From Dipylidium caninum (Eukaryota; Platyhelminthes; Cestoda; Cyclophyllidea; Dipylidiidae): a stretch of 64,000 bases of DNA. The notes below the pieces were generated by a model. It was not told the DNA's origin and ran no database searches. It saw only the letters and a list, made by a program, of their open reading frames with translations. A program made the position numbers and the translations under genes. Below are positions 1 to 14,600 of this stretch, piece by piece. The first letter of the stretch is position 1; each line of letters starts with the position of its first letter. Location: NCBI GenBank assembly GCA_017562135.1, contig QEYB01001179.1, positions 469,001 through 533,000 on the forward strand. The letters run 5' to 3'.

Positions 1-2245
1 AGTCGCGGGTTTATTTGAGGCGGAGATGATGCTGATTCTAAAATGCGCATGTATGCGAGTATGGACGGAGAGTTGGGCAAATCGAAGCTCGTCCGAAGAA
101 ATGGGCAAATGGTGGAGTTGAAGGCGGTCATTGATCAATCTATCACGAACTTCTATGTATTTCCGGTGTGTGTGTGTCCGTACCTCGCCATAACGACACA
201 CAAGCGCCAATAAGAGTTCCGGAAGACGCAGCAGCAGCAGCAGCAGCATGCCCCAATCCATTGCACTTGGGCGAAGGCGCACGCAGGCACGCTAGCACAG
301 AAGACGGCAGCACGCATCGGTCGATAGGGTGGCAGGGGGCGGGGAGGGCGAGATGGGGAAGACAAGGCCGCAGATAGCCGGACAGGCAGAAGACCGTCCA
401 AAAGCGCTGTCATACGTATTGCGGCGAGGGGAACAACTCCTCTCTCACTATTCGTTCTCTTTCTTTCTCGTGTTCGCCCTAGTGTGTGAAGTTCATTCAT
501 TTGACTTTCTCTCAAGAATATCTAGGCAATTCTAGTCCCCTCTCGTAGAAGTCAATTACGCTTTCTTCGTGACATTCTTTCTAATAACTTAGCCGACTGA
601 GGAGTTGCCTTCCTGTGGATTGGAGGAAGCTCTCGCTCGCGAACACGTGCAATCACACAGTCGTCTTTGCAAACGAACGTCTAGGAATATTCTCTTTGTA
701 AGATTTCTACTATTTGGCATCCTGTTTTCCAATCATTGACTAGCTATTTGCGGTTTAAATGCATTTAAGGGAGTAACGAGCTTTCATACGTTGTATAAAC
801 ACTTAAAGCTTGGTTTGGTTTCGCCTTCTTTAAACGGGAGAATTAACACGCAAGTGAATTCAGCACCATTTAACCGGCTGAAATTTAAAGATTCAAAAAT
901 TGAGTCCCCCCCGCGCGTAACGAATGTAACGAGAAAGAATGCTGCCGTAAAATACTGTCGAAGTTACCATTATATTAAGTAAAACTATCTTGTAAAAAGT
1001 TAACAATAATCTGGCGGTGATAATATACTTAAAAGGGCAATAAAACTCGCCCCATAAAACCGGATGTTTATTGTGAAGGTCATCAGCGTGTTGAGATCGA
1101 CAACGCATAAAGGCGCGGGTTTTGGCGATGAGGACGTTGTTTTTTCCTGTTCAACTTGGCCCCCGACTTTTAAAAAACAAACAGTAATGTAAAACAGTAA
1201 AATAAGTTTTATCTTTAGTCGTTGGATGGGAATTGAAGAGTAGGGTTTATTAAAGGTCCATTTTGCTCCAGTTAACAACTGCAATAAATTTAAGAGATAT
1301 TATTCACTACACGGGATAAATGCTGCTTTAATAAGGGTTTTTGTTCGCGTTTTGGGCGTTTTTAATATGCAAACAGTCGCATTAGCTCTAAAACTCCCCG
1401 ATCTGGTTTGCTGTTTCTCCTTTTCATCACTTTCTCGAGCTCGATTGATTGACGACTCCGGCCAGTCGACTTTTCCCCTAATTAATAAACGCGGCTGAAA
1501 ACCTTTTCCACCGTTGCTGAAGACCGCCCACCAGTGCCCGAGACTCCTTTGGACCGAGGCCAAACAGCCATAATATTGCGTTAACCGATGCCCGTTGCAG
1601 ATGCAAAATTAGTAACCTATTTCCTTTTTTTAGTGCCAAATACCATCTCTCGTATTCACTTCATCCTTAATGAGTGTTGAGCGTGACATTTCTAATCCTC
1701 CCCGGTTGGTGAGCTTTCTTGTGGGATGACAAAAGGAGTTTACGCGTCTCTCAACTGTCCTGGGAACCAACTTTTCTCTTAAAAATTTCCACTTCTGGTC
1801 ATTAAAGTGTTAAAATGAAGGACACTAAACGCCGAAAGGAATGGGCCGCCCTCCGCCAGGACCGTGGAAGAGGGAGAAGAGGTTGAGGGCGAGTGAACTT
1901 GGATCTCCTCTTCCTTTCCTTTCTGATTTTGACTGGCCGAACCCGCCTCCACGGAAGTATGACGCCGTGGTTTGGAATTCGGAAGGCAGGCGGCGGACGG
2001 GCGGGCGGTGGGGCGGGGGTGGGTTATTACTTTAGTAACTGACGGAATTTTGGGAATGTCTTAGCCGCTACACAGTCGTGCTTGGGACGGAGGGAAAAAT
2101 TCGGCTGTCCGTTTCGTCCACTCCCCTCGATCAGTGGGCAACAGACGTGGGGCGGTTTAGGGGAGGGCGGGGGTGAGCGGACGGACGGACGGCTAAAACT
2201 CCCCTCGTTTTTGATTACTTGAAAGGATCCACTCATTCAGAAGAC
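1..2245. other. upstream intergenic region / filamin 5' flank
   Basis: No coding exon could be supported here; open frames are short and lack matching splice sites. A short (GCA)7 tract lies at 228-248. The left part is mixed, 750-1650 is AT-rich, and the last 250 bases before the filamin start are GC-rich. The 5' UTR and transcription start of filamin presumably lie in the right-hand part, but no TATA box or initiator could be placed with confidence. Confidence 0.5.
1985..2025 (+). promoter_or_regulatory. G-rich (GC-box-like) tract upstream of filamin
   Basis: A run of GGGCGG/GGGGCGGGG-type motifs lies about 220-260 bp before the filamin start codon, followed by a (GGAC)n tract near 2176-2192. 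Sp1/KLF-like factors bind such boxes in many animal promoters. The promoter role is inferred from position only. Confidence 0.2.
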
Positions 2246-2627
2246 ATGTACGCCGAGGCGAACCCCGCGGGGACGTACTTCGAAGGCTACGAGGATCCGG
2301 GCGACGGCTACGTGGACGAGGAGGAGGAGGGCGAAATCCCCCTGGCTGAACGCGAGTTGGCCGAGGACGCGGAGTGGAAGTTGATACAGAAAAATACCTT
2401 CACAAGGTGGGCAAATGAGCATTTGAAGAATAAGGGCGCCTCAGTCGATGACATTCAGTATGATTTCGCGGATGGCCTACGACTGATTGACCTCATTGAG
2501 TCGCTTTCGGGTCAGAAGTTTCGTCATGTCAATCGGAAGCCGAGTTTTCGCACGCAAAAGTTGGAGAATGTGACAATGGTGTTGAGGTTTTTGGAGGAGC
2601 AGGAAGGCCTCCGTCTGGTCAACATTG
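2246..2627 (+). CDS. FLN: filamin exon 1: N-terminus and most of CH1
   Basis: Residues 1-127. The first 43 residues are acidic (DEEEEGE near 24-30). CH1 then starts with [16 protein letters not shown] and contains the actinin-type signature [17 protein letters not shown]. The donor is GTGAGT at 2628, phase 1. Confidence 0.95.
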
Positions 2628-5600
2628 GTGAGTTAGCTGAAAGAGGCAAACATTGCCTGGGGGAAAGCTTCACTCCAACCACTTCCAACGCCATTTTATG
2701 CACCGATTTTGGCCTGTAGACAGCACGGACATCGTCGACTGTAGATTGAAGCTGATCCTGGGGTTAATTTGGACGCTCATCCTGCACTACTCCATCACCC
2801 TGCCTCTGTGGGAGGGCGAGGACTACAACCAGGTTAGTCGCGCCTTCCGAAGCGCCTTCGGCCCCGTAGTCTCTTGTGTGCGCACCGCCTCAGCCTCCTC
2901 CACCGTTTCAGGGGAGTTCCGGTCCCACACCGAAACAGAGGCTCCTCGCCTGGCTCAATTCGAAGTTGATGGAGCGTCCGGTGAAGAACTTCACCACGGA
3001 CTGGAACGACGGCACCGCCATCGGCGCACTGGTCGACGCCTGCGCGCCCGGCCTCTGTCCGGACTGGCGGGACTGGGAGCCGAAACAGAAGTTGCGCAAC
3101 GCCACGGAGGCCATGAACGCCGCGGAGCAGTGGCTGGACGTGCCGCAGCTCATTAGGCCCAAGGAGATGGTCAATCCACGCGTGGACGAGAAGGCGATGA
3201 TGACGTACTTGAGCCAGTTCCCGAGTGCCAAGCTGAAGGACGGCGCCCCGCTCAGACCGCGCGCCAACCCGGCCAGCGTGAGGGCCTACGGTCCAGGTGG
3301 GTTGGTCTCTCGTCTCCGTTCTCTCCGCGTGCCCCGCGGCGTCCGGTGGCGGCTTCCGGCCACGGGGAGGAGGGGGCGGGGGACGGCGCAGACCGGCCAT
3401 CGGGTCGGTCGCGAAGTAGAGATATGCATTGTGGACGTCCGGGTCCAAAGCCTGGGCCTCCTCTTTCCGTCTCCGACATCCGCTACCATCGTGGAGGCTT
3501 TCAACAACTGCCGAAAGTCCTTCGACGACGTCCTTCCCCTTGCATTCGCCCACAGACTGTCTGATCACCTTATCTGCTCCTCGATTGGGAGAGTCTGGGG
3601 TCCGGCGAGTAGGTGGTTGTGAAAAAGGCCGGTGGGCGGTTGCCACCGCTCGAGGCGACGCTTCGTGGAGGCCGTGCGGTGCAACGGTGGCCGATTTCAG
3701 CGCTGGGCCTGCGAGAATCTGCAGGGCATTGCGTCGGGGTGTCAGCGTCCTGCCCGAACGACAGTCGAGGGTTTACTTCACCATCAACCTTCGCGCTAGA
3801 GCCGCATCCCCGTCCCCGCCTCCCCCCCCGGCCAGCGTAGGGAGGAGGCGGGGGCGACGAAGTAACGCCGCGTTGATGGGACAGACACCACGGGAGGCGT
3901 GGAAATAGCCTCGCCAGGGTGAATTTCTCCGCCTGGCCTCGTCCCCCAAACCTGTCGGAAACAGCGCAGGCAAGTACTTGGCCAATTGTATGGCCTCAGC
4001 ACCGGAAGTGCGCGTGAGTGGTCCTCCCAGGCTTCCTGGGTTACACCCAACTCTCCGCGGGGATCCAATCACCGTCGCCGCCGGCGTCCCGATGGGACGA
4101 GGCGGCTGCACGGCCGCATTAGGCGGCGGAGGAGGCGGCGAGGAGGAGGAGGAGGAGGACGCGGACCAGGTGGGAAGAGAGAGCGAGAGCACTACGAGCG
4201 AGAGGAAGACAGCGGGTGTGCGAGTGTGTGTGAGAGTGTGACAGGCCATCGCCACGCAGCCTGCATGGAAATAGGCTTCCAGTACCTCATCGAGGTGAGT
4301 GTCGACCACGCAGTCTTGGCGGAAACAGCCCGGCGCTTTTCGCAACAGCGGTGGCCCGGACGTAGGCGGGAGGTAGGACGTCACAGTAGTGGGGGATTTC
4401 GCGGATTGGCGGTGTGGGCCTCGTTTTCCCGGCAGCGGTTCGCCTGCCTCCTCTTCCTGCTCGGGCCCCGGTCGCCGGCGCCGAGGAGCCACTTCACGGC
4501 ATTCGCTAAAACCGCCCCCGGAAGCCGAGTGGCAGCCGCCGGACAGGCATCGTGCTGAGAGTAAGCTGATATGCGGGCCAGAGCGCGCCTACACCGCTCC
4601 ACCCACTGCCTCGCTTTGTAGGTCTCGAGCCGCGGGGCAACAAGGTCGGGATGCCGGCGCGCTTCACCATCGACGCCTCCTCGGCGGGCAAGGGCTCCGT
4701 CGAGGTGATCGTGCTCAACCCCAAGGGCCAGCGCGAGCCGGTAGGTCGCCCTCCCCCTCCCTCCCCTGCCCTGCCCCTCCCCCTCCCCCTCCCCGCCGCA
4801 AGCCCGTCCAAGCGTCTTTTTCCCCTCCGCCCCGCCAGTGCGACATCGTCCCCAACGCGGAGAGGCCGAACACCTACTCGTGCGCCTACGTGCCGACGCA
4901 GGCCGGGGAGTATCGGGTGATAATCAAATTCGCGACGAAGGAGATCATGAATTCGCCCTTCAAGGTGATGGTGGAGGGCGCGGCGGATCCGAGCAAAGTC
5001 ACCGCCTCTGGACCGGGCATTGAGCCGCAGGGCAACCAGGTCGGACGGCGGACCTTCTTCAACATTTTCACCACTGGTGCGTCATTTGTCATCGCGCCCG
5101 CCGAGGAGGTCTTTTTTCTGTCTGTCTGCCTGTCTGCTACTTTTCAAATGGGTGGTTTGATAAATTTTAGTTGAGGTAGAAAATGAGGGTAAGTTGAGAT
5201 GTTGTGTCACACCGGTTGACCATTCGCTCAAAATGCGCACCTCCACACAAAATCTCCGGGGCTGTGAGACACCCACACTGACACCCACGTCGACGTCACC
5301 GCCGTACACGCACAAAAGGCGGCGAGTTGAGTGTTTTTGACCTCTCGACTGCCTTAGGCGCAGGCGAAGGCGTGGCCGACTGTGTGATCCTCGATCCTCA
5401 GGGCCGACAGGACGTCATCAAGCCGACCATCACTCGCCAGAGCGAGGACAACTACCTGGTGGAATATACGCCCAAGATGGAGGGTCTGCACTCGGTGAAT
5501 GTCTTCTTCGCGGGCCAGCAGATACCCAATTCGCCGTTCGGCGTAATGGTCGGACCTCGTGAGTACTCGAGAGTGTGTGGAACCCTCCTAACGCCCGCTC

Positions 5601-8600
5601 CCACTACCCTAACCATTTGTACACTTTTGTCAGGTATTCAAGGTAAGCGGGTTAGCTCGTTTTCCTCGTGTCACTGCCCCCTTCCGCTCAGCATGTCATT
5701 AGACTGAGTCGTCATTTCTTCCCCTTTCAAAAAGCCGCTGAAATACCATTCAGTAGTATCGGTTCTCTTATAGAGGCGATTGCTTCACCACGGAAGCCGT
5801 CGTTGCCACAACACGCAACCATGCAAGGTTTGTCATTTGTTCCGCTGCCAGCCCATCAACGCTCATTCGCGCCCCTCCGCCGCCCCCCTTTGTTTCGCTT
5901 GTCTCTGGCGCCTTTCCCCTTTTCCCACTCTTCCCCTGCTTGCGTTCAAAGTGCTTCGATTTTAATGTTTTTTATTTCTCCTCCACTCTGTCGCCGATGG
6001 ATTTCCGACGTCTTCAGGAGCACTGCAAGACGCGAGTCAACCTCGAGGTTCGTAGAATCCCTTCCCTTCCCCTCCCCTCCCGCCCCACTCCCCTCCCGAG
6101 CCGAGAATTCAGTCCGTCGCCTGTCGAGGCTGAATTCGAGGCGGTTTTTGTCACACCGACTTTAGAGGCATTGTCACATTGGAGGCGGCTTCTCGGCCCG
6201 CAGAAAAGGGGTCTTCTCCCCGGTCTTGCAGCTTAACCAGTGAGGTTAAAGTAAGACAGCGTGCCTAAACCAGTCCACACGTCACTTAATGAGGTTGAAT
6301 TCGCAGGAGTTGTTTTCACGCCGATGGGCGAGAAGTATCTCGAGCATTTCGTGGTTGTTGGACGAGTTGGAAGCATTTGTTGACCGGGTAGGGGCGGAGA
6401 CGAGGCGGAGTGGTAAAGCGCCCTCGCGGCCCCGAGCGGAATGCCTCCACTTGGCGGGAAGGCCGCCTAGTTCCACTCGAGGCGTGGGACAGTCAGTGTG
6501 GAATGGGGAAGGGCAGACGTGTGGGACGAGACTGGGGCGACGACGCATGCTGTGCGAGGCAGAGTTGCGCGACCTAATCGAATCGCGGTTTCTTTCGAGC
6601 AGAAGCCACCGGTCAGCACCGACCGCAGATGAGGAACGTCATTCGAGGTTCGTTGGCCCACTCGCCCTCCGCCTTCCGCCCCCCCCTTTCCTCTCCCCTC
6701 CCCCCCAACCCCCCGCATCGTAGACTGTCGCCGTCTTGTCGGAGCTTCGATACACGACTGGCCATTAATTCCACTCCACTTTGTTTCCCCGACCGCCGTG
6801 TCGGTAGACCTTAAGCACCTGTTTGGGCGTGACCGGTCGCAGGAGGGGAGCGTTGAATATCCCACAGGTTTGTGTCAGGCCCGCCTCCTCTCCCCGCCCC
6901 GCCCCGCCCCCCCCACGCCCGCCCGTCCTCGGTGGTGCCTCTTCCACCTCCTCCACCCATCTGCCCCTCTGTCCCTCCTCCCCCCCGTTAGAAGTGCCCG
7001 TCCACTGTCCGGAGCCTTCCCGGCCTGGGCGTTTGCCGTCTTGACGTGCTGCATGCGTGCGCACTGCCTCGCCGTGGTCTGTGGCAGACAGCGAGGCGGT
7101 GTTCGAGTTCACTCGCCCTCGCCTCACTTTCACCTCATTGGCCCGTTTAGAGGCCAACGGACGTGGTTCCCGACGCTCCTCCTTGATGGGTTTGTCTGAA
7201 GTAGACCGTTTAGCAGTTTGACTGGGTCTGTCCGGTGCATGATGCGTGGCGAGTCGCTCTCCTCTCCTCTCTCCTCTCTCCTCTCTCTCTCTCTCTCCTC
7301 TTCCCGATCCAGCTCCAGCCCCGTCCTGTGCCTCGAGGCACTGTTGGATTGTGTCAGCAGTCCGCGCAGACGTCGACTCTGTGATTGTCAGCAGCGTCTG
7401 TGCGGGAGGGAAGAGGGAGGGAAGATGGGCAGTCAACTTGGGCGCGACTGTGTCTCCGTCCCCCTCTCCGTCTGTGTGTAGTAGTGCATAGTGCTTCTGG
7501 CAGTGGCTGTCGTCTCAGTCCCCCAGCCACCCCTCAACTTTGACTTCCACCTCTACCCGTAGCGTGTGTGTTTGTGCGTGAGAGTGGAGGAAATTTGAGA
7601 TGATTTGTCTTAGAGCATGAAGTTTGGCCAATCAGAAGCTCGAATCTCGAGGTCACGCAACCGATGTCTTTTAGAGCCTCCGCTGTCACCGCAACGAGAC
7701 TTCAAACCACAGAGCGCGCCCTGGGGTAGGTGGTCGTTCTATTCCCCTGCCTCCCCCTCCCCCTCCTCCCTCCCGCGACCCACCCTTCCAATGCTCCGCC
7801 CCCCGCGCGCCCCACCCCATTTCCTTCTTCTGGCTGAAAAGCGTCCCCTTCTTTTGCTCACCGCCACCGTCTGCTTCCTTTGCCAGCCCCACCCGGTAAG
7901 TCTGCGTGTGAATGCATGAGTAGAGGGACCATAGTCGCCGCGGCCTCTCGTCTCCTCTCCTCCCCACCCGCACGCCTGCTCGCCGGCCCGTCAGGCGGGT
8001 GGAGGGGACTCGAGTGGCCGCTTGCATGTTGGCCGGGGCCAGAAGACCCCGCGAGCCGTCGTTCACGTTGGTGTCAGACTGAGTGGGCGTACTGAGATAG
8101 GCACGGTGATTTGTTACAGAGAAGCCGGTGGAAGTGGCTGGGAAGAGACCGTTGAACGCCACGAAATCGCCCGTTTTCCCGAAAGGTCTGTTTCATCAGT
8201 TCGCCCTTCATTTTCGTGCCTTCCGCTGACAGCTGCTCGCCATGCAGCTCCCCTTCCCCGCGCCCTTCGCGACTCCTCCCTTCCGCTCCCTCTCCTCCCC
8301 CCCGCTCTCCACGGCTTCCGCCCCTTATTCCCGCCTCCCTCGGTGGGATATTCGCAGTGGACTTGGGAAGTTGACCCGCGATGCTTTGCCTGTTCTCGAG
8401 CAGATGTGTCAAGTCGTTGGATGGCGAAGGGAGATGCGAAATTCCCTCTTAGTTTTGCCTCTGCGCTGACTCCGAGCTAAAGCGCCTTCCTCGAGTGGGT
8501 GGGGCTGAAGGGTGTTATCGTGCTGAGGCTTTTCACTTTCAGACTCGCCAATTAGTCCAGTCAAACGTCCGGATGCTCAGTTAGCACCATCCTGGCAACC

Positions 8601-11600
8601 AGGTTCGTTTGTCCCGTCCCTCGTATAGTGGCATGGTTCCAACGAAATTATGTTTCACCGTCTCTCTCCACTTTGTTTCTGCGCTGGATGCATGAAATCT
8701 TCCTTCCGGTTTAAATACCATCTTCCTGCCCAATCAGCCGGCGTCCTTGAGAATCGACCAATGAGTTTCGGGAATCATACGATTTGCTTTGTGGCCATAT
8801 GCATTTGTTTCAGTTCTTGCTTTTTGTTCATAATTTAACCTAATGAGGATAAAATTGACTCACTTTCGCCTTATTGTTTGGTTAACTTCGTAGCTTGCGA
8901 CGCAAAACAGGCCTACGCGACTGGTCGTGGCATTCAGCCGCATGGCGTGAGGGTTCGCGATCTTGCCGACTTCAAGGTCCACACCGAAGATGCCGGAGAG
9001 GGTGTGGTAGAAGCTACCGTTGTTGGACCCAGTAGGTTTTATTTCCTTCTACCCGGACATTTTCAGTTGTTGTTAACTACAAATCTGGAATATTTTCCCT
9101 GGAGTGCGAAACATTATTTATTTCTACTTGGTTGCGGTTTTTTTACCCGAAATTGCTGCTACATTTGATATTGTTGCCTCTAACTTCCTACCTCGATGCC
9201 TTCTGCAAAAGACGGTCGCGAGGAGAAGTGCCAGCAGCGCAAAATCGGGCCGTACACCTACGAGTGCGTCTACACGCCACAACAGGCCGGCCCCCACACC
9301 GTCAATGTGCTCTACGGCGGCGATCACATCATGCTCAGCCCTTTCAAGGTAATGACACTCGATTCGTTTCCGCGCCTAAATTCTGATTGGTGGATGGTTT
9401 CGGCCTATCAGCATCGCTATTGTGAAATCACTTTGAAATTGAATTTTGCCCCGTAATTCTCTATAAGTCATATAAGATCATTTTCATCCTTTTTTTTGAT
9501 TTCACTGTGCCTATATTAGCATATTTCGCTGTCGTCTCCTCGAACATCACATCACTGTCCTTTTGGCATCCTGCGCCTCATTTCTTGCCTTTCTCCCGCT
9601 GTCCCCATTTCGAATTGTCGTGTCCGTTAGCGCGCACCATTGAGTTTCACACCGAGGCCTTACTTCTCTCTGCTAGGTGGATGTGGCGCCCTACAAGGAG
9701 ACACGAATTCGAGCCTTTGGACCCGGTCTGGTGAGCGGCATCGTCAACAAGCCAGCCGTCTTCGTGGTCGAGACTAACGGCGAGACAGGAGCTCTGGGTT
9801 AGTTTTCGCAAAGCTCGACGCTTTGTTTTTCAGCAGCGCCGGAGATTCCATTACCGACCTCCTTCTCTAGGCTTTTCCATCGAGGGTCCGAGTGAGGCTC
9901 GCATCGACTGTGCTGACAACGGCGATGGTTCCGCGACGGTGGTTTACTGGCCGACAGTGCCGGGCGAGTACGCCGTCCACATCCTCTGCAACGACGAGAA
10001 CATCCCCAAATCGCCTTACATGGTGCCGATTTCGGCAGACTCCGGAAAATGCGACCCAAATGCCGTAAGTCTGGAGGTCCCTGCACACCCCAGTCAAAAT
10101 GCCACGTGACATGACCAATTCGCACCACTTTTCGCGTAAATATCGGGGCTCTACAGCACACAGACGACCATATGGCGGTTTGGTAAAGAACTTGCTGGAG
10201 AACATACAACAAGTAGGAAGAGTTGGTGTCATTGTTAAGGCCTTTAGCATGCCCAGTCGCCGGTAAGTTCAATCAAACGAACGGAGGCACCATTAGCACC
10301 AAAGCGGCCATCAGGTTCATTTGTCCCATCTCTCGTGTGTAACATGATTTTAGGGAAGTCGTCTTTCATCGACTTTCTCTTTTTTATCTGCGTTGGATGC
10401 ACAAACTCTTTCATCCGGTTTTATTCCCCGCCTCCCGACCAATCAGCCGACGACCTTGGGAGCTGACCAATGGTTTTCAGGAATCGCTTACATATTGGGA
10501 CTTTGCAGGTTCACAGACCATCATGTACCCTGCCGACGCCAAATGGCTGTTAGAATTGGGCAGAAGCTGGGCGATTCATAAACAACACGGTGAAGGGCCT
10601 AAAATAGGCAGAAGGAGGAGTTGTCATTGGGCCATGGTGGTTGTCACGGGGTACCACGGGGGAAGGCGAGATCGACCGCCGTCGCCCCTTCACTCGGCGC
10701 CATAAACTCCCCACACTAAGTGGAGCGATGCGCAGTCGGCTGAACACTCCCAGTGACTCTCGCCTCATTAAGATTCGTAAATGCGGTTGCCACGACCCGC
10801 TCTTCGAACTACTACACCGATGCCACCCAAATGATTCATTTACCCACGCACACTGACGGGAATGGCGTGCCTGACCTGACGTTGACCCCATCGTCATGGC
10901 GGTGAAGCTCCTTGGCCTCCGAAGTTTCTGCGCTGGAGGCTGCAAGCAGCGCCAGATGAAATGGGCATGACAAACAGACCCACGAAATGGGCTCGGGAGG
11001 CGAAAAGGCACGGCAAATTAGGTGAGGTGCGGTTAAGAGGGTCGCCCGTGAAGTGTTTAATTTGAACTATCAAGAGCTTGTTTTGCGGCTGATGGGCAGG
11101 GCAAGAAGTGAGGTTTTGGGATTCGTCTGCGTTTCTAAATTCAACCGTCTAAAATGTATGAACAAAATTGAAACTCCAGGAAGGAGGAAAGCAAAACGAG
11201 AGAAAGATGCCCAACTTAAGAGCATGTTGACTTGTCTGCCTAAACCGTAGTGGAATGTAGAATTGGATGAGAAATAACTTCTTTTCATTCTCTTCCAACC
11301 AGAAAATGGCGGTATGATTAAAACTTTCTGAATGAAAGGAGAATTCCCGCCAAACTTTTTACGTACTTTTACACTCTACTGCATCCTTTCCTCACTCGCA
11401 CCTCGTACATGTGAAAGGTTTATTTGGAAAGAGTGAGGTTGGGTGAGAATCTACGCGTGTCCCATATGTGTGACGCTAGAAGTAGCTGTAAAAATCCCTA
11501 ATTTTGACTTGTTTGGAGAGAACGAAAAAGTAAAATCGGAATGTGGACCACTGTTAATGACGGTTCTCCTCAGGCGCCGGTTGAGCGTGGCGCAGCACCC

Positions 11601-14600
11601 CCGTCAGCCAATCAGCGATGGGCCCGTTGACGTGGATGGTGGAAGGCATGCCAAACTCCACCGCCCCCCCCCCCAAACTCCGACTCAGCAGCATCCGTGA
11701 TACGCCTGTGGTGCGGTTTGCGGAAACGGGAAGCAACAAAACTGTACTAATTTTTGCGACTGTCCTAGTTTCCAGTTAAAAGAGAAAATATAACTAATTT
11801 GAAGAAAACCAGAAGTCCCCTATTTTTCAATAAGTCACCTTTTTAGGATACTTCATGTAAGGAGTTGCCTTAATATGGGACATAATTGAGTGGTTAAAAA
11901 ATTTGCATTATCTTAAGATACGATTGTTTATTTTCTTCCTCATTGCTCCAGTCCTGGATGCTGTATCCTAAAATTCAGAATTATCATATTTTTGAGTTTT
12001 GGGGCGTCTGACTTGAAAAAATCTGCGTCTCTGACCTTTCATTTAAGAATGTCCTTCTACTGGGGGCTGCAGCCGTTGCAGCCAATGATCGATAAGTCCT
12101 TACGCGCTTGAAAGCTGATTGGCTCGCGATTTGCCAATCCACATTGCAATTGATTCAGCCGCATTATTTCCCTGCGATTTCATTGGTCGTACGAGACTTG
12201 TCTCTTACGATTATGCACTAGGTCAATAAATTTGAATACTTTCTATTTCTGTGCATTCAGGTCAAGTGCTATGGTCCCGGTTTGTCGCCGGGTGTAGTAG
12301 CTGGAATCCCTACGGAATTTACGATCGACGCGCGTGACGCCGGCGGGCCAGCCCCCTTCGCTTGCGAGTTACGGGATGAGACTGGTGAACCCGTGCCAAT
12401 TAGAGTTCGCGACAACGGCGACCTCACTGCCACCTGCACTTACACGGCAAAACGACCGAAGAAGCACACCGTCATACCCACTTACAACGGTGTTGCTGTG
12501 CCGCGAGCACCATTCAGGGTGCGGTGCTACTTATTGTGTTATTAGTAGGCAGATCATTTTGTGCCTGGTGAACTCCCCGTTGAAGATAAATTCAACCTTT
12601 ATTTACCAAATCAGGCACTATGAGACTCCGCTAAATTCTTTTAAACTTACGACCAAGTATACCTACTGAATTTCGCGCACAAATATGCCACATAAATCAG
12701 TGAGCACAATAAACTGTCAAAAATTAACTCCCGCTGATATCGTTTGATGTTGTGATTCAGGTGGACGTTGCTGAGCCCTGCAATCCTGGAAACGTTCGTG
12801 TCTACGGTCCTGGAGTGGAGTCCATCACACGTAACGAGCCAACCCACTTTACTGTGGACTGCCGTCAGGCCGGACCCGGCAACGTCGGTATCAGCGTGCG
12901 GGATGAGGCTGGACGCGATGTGCCCATGGACACGAAGGACATGCGAGACGGCACTTTCAAGGTCGCCTATACCCCCACCACTGCGGGTCCGACCTACACG
13001 GTGCAGGTCTTCTTTGAGAACACCGAGGTCCCCAGAAGCCCATTCAAAGTGCCCGTCAAACCGAATGTAGACATGAGTCGAGTGCGGGTTGACGGACTGC
13101 CGTCAAGTGAGTTTCGCGTGCAAATCCTCTCTGGACCCCTTTTCTAGCCCCTCTAGACTGGGATGTAAACTTCGGTGAGTGGAGAAATTTCTGCTGCCCG
13201 ACACTCACAAATGGGATTAGGCTTAAGTGAGCAAAAATGCCCCCGTCGGAGTGAATGGACATTGCCGAAACGATAGTCGTGGGAAAGGGAGCTTGTCTGG
13301 CAGGCATTGCGACCAAATCGGCCCGATCTAGTGGACCGACCAATCACAACGGCGCATCAATTTTCGTCCAGCCAATCAGGGCTGACTATATCTATTTTCC
13401 TCCTCTCACTGGCAGAAATGACCTCCTCCCCGCCCCTCTGTAAGCAGCCGCCTTACACCCATCTGCCCTCTGCCATTCACCAACGGAGGAGACATTCGGC
13501 ACACTTTTAAGGTGGAGGATGTGATTTGGGTGTTCGTCGGTTCCGATGATGAGATTAACGAATTATTAGCTCGTGAAGAGGGCGACTTTAGTCGGTGTGG
13601 GGTGTCAGACAAGCTGCTTCACTGCCATGTTGGCGTGACATCCTTATAGCCATTCCCGTTGGCAAGCCAACGACATTCGAAGTGGTGACCGCGGGAGCCG
13701 GTCCGCCTAGTGCGCCTAAGCCCCGGCCGAATGTGATTGTGAAGGCGCCCAATGGAATGCGGGTGCCGAGTCAACTGGCCGAAACGCCAGACGGCTTCGA
13801 GGCCACCTTCTCCCCCACACAAGCGGGGCCGCATCAGGTGGCAGTCGATGTGGCCGGAGCCCCCGTGCGCGGTTCGCCCTTCCCCTGCACGGCTGTCCCC
13901 GTCCAGGAGGCGCCCATCGCAACCGCCAAGCAGCCAGCCGCTTTCGCCTCGCAACAAGACCCCTCCGGTCTGGTCCACGCCTATGGCGACGGGCTGCGTC
14001 GCGCGACAGCCAATGTCCCTGCCCACTTCACCATCGATAGTCGCGAGGCGCCGCCCGCGCCTCTCTCGGTGACCATTGAGGGCCCCGCCGAGGCGCAGAT
14101 CAACTACACCGACAACGGCGACGGCACCTGCGGTGTTGACTACCTCCCTGTGGAGCCGGGCCCCTACACCGTGAATGTGCTGTACAAGGACAAGCACGTC
14201 CCCGGCAGTCCCTTCCCCGTCCAGGTCACGCCGTCGGGGCGGGATTTGGTCGACGTGTCGAAAGTCCGCGCCTACGGTCCGGGACTTCAGCCCACGGGTA
14301 CAGTTGCTGTGCATGGCGCAGGCCTCGTTCGCCAAATCGCATCCCACGCTGCGCGGCATGATGTGCATGACTTCTTGTGGAGGGTTTTTCGCCTAAGTCC
14401 TGACTGCCCCAACCCTCGTCTCGCTTTAGGTGTGTTCAAGGAGTCCTTCGCCAAGTTCACCGTCGACGCGAAGCCCATAGATCCCGCCGGTCGGGGCATA
14501 GTGAAGGCCATCGTGGTGGACCCGATGAAGCAGAGGACGGCGTGCATTGTGCAGAATCAGGGCAACGGGACGTACAAGTGCAGCTACTCGCCCCTCGTGG

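Noticed and set aside
228..248. (GCA)7 tract as a polyglutamine-coding repeat
   Set aside because: No coding exon surrounds it; too short to note beyond a microsatellite.
2834..3646. 270-codon open frame on the minus strand opposite the filamin CH2 exon
   Set aside because: It mirrors the GC-rich codons of the CH2 exon and runs into introns; no start, splice or domain support.
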